A stretch of DNA of 64,000 bases from an uncultured Spirochaetales bacterium (GTDB lineage Bacteria > Spirochaetota > Spirochaetia > Sphaerochaetales > Sphaerochaetaceae): positions 1 through 64,000 of the forward strand of contig CAKQWE010000004.1 of the NCBI GenBank assembly GCA_934277975.1, given 5' to 3'. The stretch's first letter is position 1. Every line of letters begins with the position of its first letter. The position numbers were made by a program, and so were the translations under genes. Positions 59,477-64,000 of this stretch are shown one piece after another. Under the pieces are notes generated by a model. It did not search any database, was not told where the DNA came from, and saw nothing but the letters and a program-made list of their open reading frames with translations.

Positions 59477-60664
59477 GTGCTTACTGAAGACAGACACAAG
59501 TCCGAATACGGCGAGTCCCCTCATGTAATCTCCACGGTTCCAGGGGTGACTACTTTTGCAGGAGAGTTCTCTATGTACTGCCAAGGATACTCCCTGTGCG
59601 CCACGAACGACAGATCCCTTTCCGTTGCGGTCTCTCCCAGACCGGATCCCATTGTACGCATTTTCAACTCATACTCGAAAGACCGCAAGAAATTTGGGCT
59701 TGCCGGCATAAAATACCGCAAGGAGGACCGCTGGGGCAACTACGTCAAAGGCATGGTCCTTGAACTGCAAAGATACATGGACGTCCCAGGTCTCAACATC
59801 ACACTCAGCGGGAACCTTCTGTGCTGCGACGGCAGGGTCCTCTCCGCCGCAATAGGCGTGGGCGTTGGTATGGCCCTCTATAGACTTCTGGGCCTTGAGC
59901 CCAATGTCTCTGTGGTTGCATCCTGCTGTTACAACTCATGCTTGAAGTTCTGCGGAGAGCTGTACAACAGGCATTTCATACTCACCATGCTGAGTGCAAA
60001 GGAAGGAAGCTTTCTTCTCTTTGACATGCAAAACGGCCTGTTCAGATATGTGGACAGCCCTTTTGGGGGTTCTGACTTCACCTTTGTTCTTGCAAACGGG
60101 AACATTCCGCCCTTTGCCATGCGCGAGGAGCTGTACTCCAAGCACAATCAGGCAAAAGCTTCAATGGAGAGCCTTTCCAAGCTCCATGTGAACACGTGTT
60201 TCAAGTCGTTTCCAGTGGACGATCTTTTGGACAGGCAGATTTCAATCGATGAAGGGACCCGTTCGATATGCTGCTATGTGTTCGAGGACAGCAACACCGC
60301 TCTTGTTTTGGAGAGGCTGTTTGCACAAAAGGACTTCCTTCAAATAGGGAAAACCCTCTCGAAACTTGGAAAGGGGCTCAGGGACAAGATTGAGCTTACC
60401 TGTCCAGAGCTCGACTGGCTCTCGAAACGTTCCATTGAGACTCCAGGCTGCTGCGGAAGCAGCATAGTCTACAACGGCGCGGGCGGCTATGTTGCAATGG
60501 TCATGGAGAACGCTTCGTTTGACGCATACATTTCCAAATTGGATGAATATGAACGCATCTTTGGTTTCAAGGCATCGGCCTTCAGGTATGCACCTGGACG
60601 TGGGGTTTCAACGGTATTGGTCCAGCGAGCCTGCATGATGGCGAAAAAAGTCATCAGAGGGTAA
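59477..60664 (+). CDS. Degenerate galactokinase-like GHMP protein
   Basis: A ~395-aa protein with the outline of galactokinase. The N-terminal TVPGVTTFAGEFSMYCQGYS sits where galactokinase has the PGRVNLIGEHTDYNGG motif, and the C-terminal GCCGSSIVYNGAGGYVAMVM plus RYAPGRGVS matches the galactokinase GARMTGAGFGGC block. The ATP-binding motif GxGLSSSAA reads SGNLLCCDGRVLSAAIGVGV, so the phosphate loop is lost. I infer no kinase activity. It may be a regulator or a scaffold, as GAL3 is in yeast. The start is uncertain (GTG 59477 or TTG 59456). Confidence 0.7.
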   Translation: MLTEDRHKSEYGESPHVISTVPGVTTFAGEFSMYCQGYSLCATNDRSLSVAVSPRPDPIVRIFNSYSKDRKKFGLAGIKYRKEDRWGNYVKGMVLELQRYMDVPGLNITLSGNLLCCDGRVLSAAIGVGVGMALYRLLGLEPNVSVVASCCYNSCLKFCGELYNRHFILTMLSAKEGSFLLFDMQNGLFRYVDSPFGGSDFTFVLANGNIPPFAMREELYSKHNQAKASMESLSKLHVNTCFKSFPVDDLLDRQISIDEGTRSICCYVFEDSNTALVLERLFAQKDFLQIGKTLSKLGKGLRDKIELTCPELDWLSKRSIETPGCCGSSIVYNGAGGYVAMVMENASFDAYISKLDEYERIFGFKASAFRYAPGRGVSTVLVQRACMMAKKVIRG

Positions 60665-60719
60665 GTTAGAGTCCTCTTCCCATCTTGACGATTGTTTTTG
60701 CAAAGGCTATGTTTGCAGT

Positions 60720-61883
60720 ATGGACGATACCAGAATAGTTTACTTGGACAACAATGCCACGACGCAGCTTGCACCGGAGGTCCAGAAGGCCGTTGCAGAG
60801 GTCGAGGCCAGTGTCTATGGAAATGCTTCCAGCATGCATACTTTTGGAAGAAGGGCCAGTGCCCTTGTCGAAGATGCCAGGAAGAACGTTGCAGATCTCA
60901 TAGACTGCAATCCTGACGAAATCACGTTCACAAGCGGTGCTTCAGAGTCCAACAACACGGTCTTCGAGATTGCCCGTTCCCTAATAGAGAAACGGGGTGG
61001 TGGAAGGATCGTTACGACCACCATAGAACACCCTTCAATTATGGAGACCGTCAAGTATCTGCGTTCTGAGGGCGTCACGGTGGATATGGCTCCTGTGGAT
61101 AGGGAGGGACGTGTCCGCATAGAAGAACTCAAAAAGCTCCTTGGAGATGATGTAGTGCTTGTCTCCGTCATGACAGGCAACAACGAGACCGGCTCCATCC
61201 AGGAGATTGGCCTCATAAGCGAACTTGCACATGCCAGCGGTGCCTTGTTCCATACCGATGCCACCCAGGCCATTGGCAAGATAGAGGTTTCGTGCCGCAA
61301 GTGGAACTTGGACTTCCTTTCATGCAGCGGTCATAAATTCTACGGGCCAAAGGGCGTAGGCGTCCTCTATGCGAAGAAAGGCGTTCCGTTCCAACCGTTC
61401 GTCCATGGCGGCGAACAGGAGCATGGCCGCAGAGCCGGTACATACAACACACCTGCGATCTATGGCCTTGGCATTGCTGCAAAGCTTGCAAAGGAAAACC
61501 TTCAGGAGGAGCATGACAGACTGTGGGCCATGCGTGAGAAGCTTAGGAAAGGCATCGTGGCTTCCATTCCAAACGTAGTGGTCAACGGCTGTCAGGAGCA
61601 TTGCCTTCCAGGAACACTTGACGTTTCGTTCGAGAATGTGGAGGGTGAATCCATACTGCTCATGTTGGACATGAGAGGCATAGCCGTCTCGACGGGAAGC
61701 GCCTGTGCAACAGGTTCCCTGGAACCAAGCTATGTGCTTCTGGCTGGAGGCCTTGATGTGGAGCTTGCACATGGTTCCATAAGGTTCTCTTTTGGACGCT
61801 ACAACACCATGGAGGATGTGGACTACGTACTTGCCGTCCTTCCTCCAATCATCGAGAGGCTAAGGGCCATCTCGACGCGCTGA
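60720..61883 (+). CDS. nifS: Cysteine desulfurase (NifS/IscS family)
   Basis: A 387-aa PLP enzyme that moves sulfur from cysteine to a scaffold. VYLDNNATTQLAPEVQKA, TSGASESNN, TTIEHPSIMET, HTDATQAIGKIEV, the PLP lysine in CSGHKFYGPKGVG and the catalytic loop cysteine in VSTGSACATGSLEPS are present. The loop length is that of group I NifS/IscS. It starts 55 bp after the galactokinase-like gene. nifU follows 64 bp later. Confidence 0.95.
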   Translation: MDDTRIVYLDNNATTQLAPEVQKAVAEVEASVYGNASSMHTFGRRASALVEDARKNVADLIDCNPDEITFTSGASESNNTVFEIARSLIEKRGGGRIVTTTIEHPSIMETVKYLRSEGVTVDMAPVDREGRVRIEELKKLLGDDVVLVSVMTGNNETGSIQEIGLISELAHASGALFHTDATQAIGKIEVSCRKWNLDFLSCSGHKFYGPKGVGVLYAKKGVPFQPFVHGGEQEHGRRAGTYNTPAIYGLGIAAKLAKENLQEEHDRLWAMREKLRKGIVASIPNVVVNGCQEHCLPGTLDVSFENVEGESILLMLDMRGIAVSTGSACATGSLEPSYVLLAGGLDVELAHGSIRFSFGRYNTMEDVDYVLAVLPPIIERLRAISTR

Positions 61884-61947
61884 TTCTGTTTTTCGACTGC
61901 GGACTCTGCAGTATGTTGTCAATGCAGAGATTATAGAGAGGTTTGAT

Positions 61948-62556
61948 ATGGATAGTTTCATGGCCCAGTGGGTATACACCGATACCGTCAAGGATCATTT
62001 CATGAATCCTAGGAACATTTGGAAGAAGGAAGAGAGCTGGGAGCCCCAGGGCGTAGGCGAGGTTGGATCCCTTGCCTGCGGAGACCAGATGCGTGTTGGC
62101 ATCCAAGTCAAGGATGGCAGAATCTCTGACATCCGTTGGCTCACATACGGCTGTGCCAGCGCAATCGCCAGCACTTCCATGATGAGCGAACTTGTAAAAG
62201 GAATGACTCTTGAAGAGGCATACAAGATAACTCCCTCCATGATAACGGATGCCCTTGGCGGTCTTCCTGAACACAAGTTCCACTGCTCGGTCCTTGGTGA
62301 CAAGGCCCTTCGTGCAGCCATAGACGACTACCTTGAGAAGAACGGCATGGACAATCCATACCGCAAGAGCGTAGCCAAGATAATCTGCGAGTGCAAGGGC
62401 GTCACCGACCAGATGATAGAGGAGCTTGTCAAAACAGACCAAGCCAAGACACTCGAAGACCTCCAGCGTCTCACCGGCTACGGCACAGGCTGTGGCAAGT
62501 GCAAGAGCAAGGTGGCGCTCCAATTCGAGGAGTACAAGCACATCTATGGCAAATAG
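61948..62556 (+). CDS. nifU: Fe-S scaffold NifU N-terminal domain fused to a BFD-like [2Fe-2S] domain
   Basis: A 202-aa scaffold. Residues ~1-130 are the IscU/NifU domain with scaffold cysteines in VGSLACGDQMRVG, TYGCASAIAST and KFHCSVLGDKALRAAI; residues ~145-200 are a BFD-like domain with CECKGVTDQMIEEL and GYGTGCGKCKSKV. The third, Nfu-type domain of Azotobacter NifU is lacking. It pairs with nifS as a two-component assembly unit. The ATG follows GAGAGG by 7 nt. The ~160-nt element starts 24 bp after its stop. Confidence 0.93.
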   Translation: MDSFMAQWVYTDTVKDHFMNPRNIWKKEESWEPQGVGEVGSLACGDQMRVGIQVKDGRISDIRWLTYGCASAIASTSMMSELVKGMTLEEAYKITPSMITDALGGLPEHKFHCSVLGDKALRAAIDDYLEKNGMDNPYRKSVAKIICECKGVTDQMIEELVKTDQAKTLEDLQRLTGYGTGCGKCKSKVALQFEEYKHIYGK

Positions 62557-62580
62557 GACTTTCTAGATATTTGAGCAACG

Positions 62581-62740
62581 GCCGTTGTCGATGCGCTCAA
62601 GCCGTGCAACAAGCACTGTCTTTCGCTGTCTTCTAGGCCGTTATCTCAACTACCTTCGAAAGAAGCTTTGTCGTATCGCATTACGTTGTCAGTTCGGACG
62701 CAGCCGTACACAAAACACTGGCTGTGTCCTTTTTTTGTTT
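62581..62740 (+). ncRNA. Repeated ~160-nt structured element, copy 2 (behind nifU)
   Basis: The copy starts GCCGTTGTCGATGCGCTCAA GCC and matches 50937-50985 in about 44 of 49 positions. The terminal stem GGACGCAGCC (62696-62705) / GGCTGTGTCC (62720-62729) is followed by T8. Compared with copy 1, six inner pairs changed and pairing is kept. It is either the nifU 3' end or an independent RNA. Confidence 0.65.
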
Positions 62741-62744
62741 GGCT

Positions 62745-62799
62745 TACTAAGCGCACTACACTTACTACACTCATTACTCCCACTATTCCTACTAATGCG
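62745..62799. repeat. Degenerate 9-bp tandem array
   Basis: Units such as ACTACACTT, ACTACACTC, ATTACTCCC, ACTATTCCT, ACTAATGCG follow each other with a 9-bp period. Confidence 0.6.
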
Positions 62800-62883
62800 C
62801 TTTAATGCTGTGACGATGTCACGACTGCACTCACATCACGGACTTCACGCACCAAAAACACACTGTTGATTGTATAAGCTTTT

Positions 62884-63000
62884 TGTAGCGATGGTGAGTT
62901 TGGTGAGCATTGTGAGTGTGGTGAGTATGGTGGGTTTGTAAACATGGTCGGCGAGGTGAGCAAGGTGGAAATGGTCGCAATGGTTGAATCAGTGGCCGTT
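62884..63000 (+). repeat. Degenerate 9-bp tandem array (left copy)
   Basis: Repeats of the GGTGAGTxT / GCATTGTGA type with a 9-bp period. An inverted homologous array lies at 63481-63580, and the small toxin locus 2 lies between the two. Outside the arrays both copies carry a GATTGT...GCTTTT sequence. Confidence 0.65.
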
Positions 63001-63040
63001 GTGGCAAGTGCAGCAAGTGGTGTGTTTGCGAAACCAAGCA

Positions 63041-63069
63041 TTGACCTAAACTCTTGATAAGTTGTGATA
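63041..63069 (+). promoter_or_regulatory. Promoter of toxin 2
   Basis: TTGACC (63041-63046), 17 bp, GTGATA (63064-63069), or TGATAT at 18 bp. The predicted start lies about 10 bp before the left arm 63086-63126. Confidence 0.5.
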
Positions 63070-63085
63070 TGTGTGCAATGATGTA

Positions 63086-63126
63086 GGTGGCACTGCCGTG
63101 AAACGGTGGACGGTTCGACCTCTCAA
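63086..63126 (+). promoter_or_regulatory. Leader of toxin 2, left inverted arm
   Basis: GGTGGCACTGCC...GTGGACGGTTCGACCTCTC is inverted-homologous to 63327-63362 (read on the minus strand GAGGCACCGCC...GTGGACGG...CGACCTCC). CCGT-GAA-ACGG makes a hairpin within it. A second stem (GGGGAGGG...CCTCTCC) follows at 63147-63163. Confidence 0.5.
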
Positions 63127-63196
63127 GTATTCATGACTGGATATCGGGGAGGGTTCCTCTCCGATTCTTCGAAAGACGAATGGGGAGGTGATGCTC

Positions 63197-63274
63197 ATGA
63201 GCGACTATGAGATGCTTATAGTTGTGATTGCAATCATCGGCTTGGTAATAGCAGCACATAATAGCAAAAACTAA
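63197..63274 (+). CDS. Small membrane peptide, holin-like type I toxin
   Basis: A 25-codon gene. The peptide is MSDYEMLIVVIAIIGLVIAA followed by HNSKN: one hydrophobic helix with a short charged tail, very close to the putative holin-like toxin family of gut Firmicutes. GGGGAGG is 8 nt before the ATG; a closer in-frame ATG at 63191 would be too near. A hairpin AACCGCCCAAC/GTTGGACGGTT begins at its stop codon. On the other strand a consensus promoter faces it. The toxic function is inference from family resemblance. Confidence 0.72.
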   Translation: MSDYEMLIVVIAIIGLVIAAHNSKN

Positions 63275-63366
63275 CCGCCCAACCGACACTCCGAATTGTT
63301 GTTGGACGGTTATGTCTAAACTAATTTGAAGGAGGTCGTTTCCGTCCACAGGCGGTGCCTCTTTCC
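63265..63366 (-). ncRNA. Candidate antitoxin RNA of type I locus 2
   Basis: Transcription from the promoter at 63373-63401 would start near 63366, cross the right arm (63327-63362) and end at hairpin 63273-63311, followed on this strand by AGTTTTTGC. It overlaps the toxin stop codon and 3' region. About 100 nt long. Confidence 0.6.
63273..63311. terminator. Shared terminator hairpin of locus 2
   Basis: AACCGCCCAAC (63273-63283) pairs with GTTGGACGGTT (63301-63311) with one mismatch. A T5 run follows on the minus strand only. Confidence 0.65.
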
Positions 63367-63372
63367 ATTTGA

Positions 63373-63401
63373 AGTATCGCAAAAGAAACATCACCTGTCA
63401 A
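63373..63401 (-). promoter_or_regulatory. Promoter of the antisense RNA of locus 2
   Basis: On the minus strand TTGACA (63396-63401), 17 bp, GATACT (63373-63378). No protein gene follows it on this strand. Confidence 0.75.
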
Positions 63402-63480
63402 GTTTTGGGCTCTTCACGCTTTTCTGTGGGATGGGCTCTTCTTTGCAAAGATGCTCGAACAGAATCCCTTGGATTCTGCA

Positions 63481-63580
63481 AGCACCATGCTCACAATGCT
63501 TACAAACGCACAATGCTTACAATGCTCACAAACGCACCATCCTCACCACACTCACCATCACCACGAAAAGCCCACAATCC
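63481..63580 (-). repeat. Degenerate 9-bp tandem array (right copy, inverted)
   Basis: Read on the minus strand it gives GGTGATGGTGAGTGTGGTGA with 9-bp spaced variants, matching 62884-63000. Confidence 0.65.
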
Positions 63581-63757
63581 AGCGTCTGCAGCCTGCAATG
63601 GAGCGTCCAATGGCGCAGCCGGGTATGCCTTTCGGCACCCGGGCGTCACAGATGCCCGAATCCAGACCGTTTCAGAGCGGCTGGAGCGTCCAGATAGCCC
63701 AGAGCGGCTAGATAGGCCAGAGCGGCCAGATGTACAATTGTAGAACCGCCCTTTTTT
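63581..63757. other. Non-coding or decayed coding region with a short imperfect repeat
   Basis: A frame ending at TAG 63709-63711 reads MERPMAQPGMPFGTRASQMP and further, which could be the tail of a lost gene. From ~63660 the words CAGAGCGGC and GATAG recur at 17-18 bp. TACAATTGTA and a CCGCCC-T6 stretch precede the second 27-bp repeat. I would not call a gene. Confidence 0.4.
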
Positions 63758-63784
63758 CAATCCCCCAACTTTCCGTGAAGAACC
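63758..63784 (+). repeat. 27-bp repeat, copy 2
   Basis: Same 27-bp sequence as 52-78 with one change, same orientation. Confidence 0.6.
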
Positions 63785-63879
63785 AAGTTTTGTCCTGTCT
63801 CTAGTTCTAGCCTTATAACTCTCTACAGTCCTGGAGGGTTTTCCTTGCGTTTTGGTGAAATGATGGTATATTTCATTCT

Positions 63880-64000
63880 ATGAGTAGAGAAATAAGAATA
63901 ACAGTCAATGAAAACGAATATACGGTGCCGGTGTACACTTCAGTCGAGGATGTGTTGGTCAAGGCAGGGCTCCTTCCGCAGGGATTCTCAACGACAAAGA
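63880..64000 (+). CDS. Start of a gene, cut by the window end
   Basis: From ATG 63880 the 40 codons read MSREIRITVNENEYTVPVYT then SVEDVLVKAGLLPQG. It looks like a beta-grasp-type (TGS or ferredoxin-like) start. Treponemal uridine-kinase-like proteins and molybdenum-enzyme small subunits both begin this way, so no product is named. An inverted repeat GAAATG...TATTTC lies just before the start. Confidence 0.5.
   Translation, partial: MSREIRITVNENEYTVPVYTSVEDVLVKAGLLPQGFSTTK

Noticed and set aside
63451..63743. Open frames rich in His, Pro and Thr, e.g. repeats of HHPHHTHHHH
   Set aside because: They are translations of the degenerate 9-bp array, have no ribosome binding site, and similar frames are open in all three phases.

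Overview
The window is a chromosomal segment of a spirochaete, most likely in the Treponemataceae/Sphaerochaetaceae range of Spirochaetales. The supports are an unusually long serine hydroxymethyltransferase (513 aa) of the type seen in treponemes, many lipoproteins and FadL/TraF-like outer-membrane proteins, apolipoprotein N-acyltransferase, a split GcvPA/GcvPB glycine decarboxylase, Rho with a long low-complexity N-terminus, and consensus sigma-70 promoters. The lineage is an inference from gene content; no 16S rRNA gene is present.

Layout. 1-1.2 kb: a GNAT gene broken by a small palindromic element, then a MazG-like pyrophosphohydrolase. 1.2-5.6 kb (minus): an anion permease, a DUF3267-type metalloprotease and a polar amino-acid ABC transporter (binding protein, permease, ATPase), with TGCAT palindromes just upstream of its promoter. 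5.7-8.4 kb: a cytoplasmic-looking type I pullulanase. 8.4-9.0 kb: an orphan antitoxin-like protein and a candidate type I toxin-antitoxin locus. 9.2-13.9 kb: glycerate kinase, a chloramphenicol acetyltransferase-like protein, a second copy of the small palindromic element, tRNA-Leu(CAG), a truncated esterase and a lipoprotein. 14-25.3 kb: malic enzyme, TauE-type permease, an orphan MalK/UgpC ATPase, iron alcohol dehydrogenase, an MFS carrier, a ZIP metal transporter, a lipoprotein/outer-membrane protein pair, a UPF0597 (cysteine desulfidase-like) protein and a DnaQ-like exonuclease. 25.5-28.5 kb (minus): a large MBG-repeat lipoprotein with a C9 tract at its mature N-terminus, and infA.

28.7-38.6 kb is one-carbon, glycine and pyrimidine metabolism (glyA, gcvH, gcvPA, gcvPB, dihydropyrimidinase, a HAD-cytidine deaminase fusion) followed by a phospholipase D lipoprotein and two small envelope proteins. 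No gcvT lies next to gcvH/gcvP. 38.7-43.2 kb is AT-richer and accessory in character: an AlbA_2/Schlafen-type regulator, divergent XRE and AlpA-like DNA-binding proteins, a TM2 protein, an ankyrin protein, a membrane protein and a lipoprotein. 43.3-48.5 kb (minus) is housekeeping: rpiB, relA/spoT, prmC-prfA, and an XRE-cupin regulator divergent from the threonine-catabolic pair tdh-kbl (48.8-50.9 kb). 51-59.3 kb carries tRNA-Val(GAC), a PSP1 protein, a CsoR/CstR-type repressor, rpsT, an HU-family gene, lnt, cinA, rho and rpmE. 59.5-62.6 kb has a degenerate galactokinase-like protein and nifS-nifU. 62.6-63.9 kb is repeat-rich with a second type I toxin-antitoxin candidate; the window ends in the start of another gene.

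The most interesting signals are non-coding. (1) Two loci (8.70-9.01 kb and 63.04-63.40 kb) share one architecture: a tiny one-helix membrane peptide, a convergent antisense RNA with its own consensus promoter, a shared terminator hairpin over the toxin 3' end, and homologous inverted arms at the 5' ends of both transcripts. (2) A ~160-nt element occurs twice, just behind kbl and just behind nifU, with a near-invariant 5' core and a terminator stem whose base pairs differ but stay paired. (3) A ~160-bp palindromic MITE-like element occurs twice, one copy flanked by a 9-bp direct repeat inside the GNAT gene.
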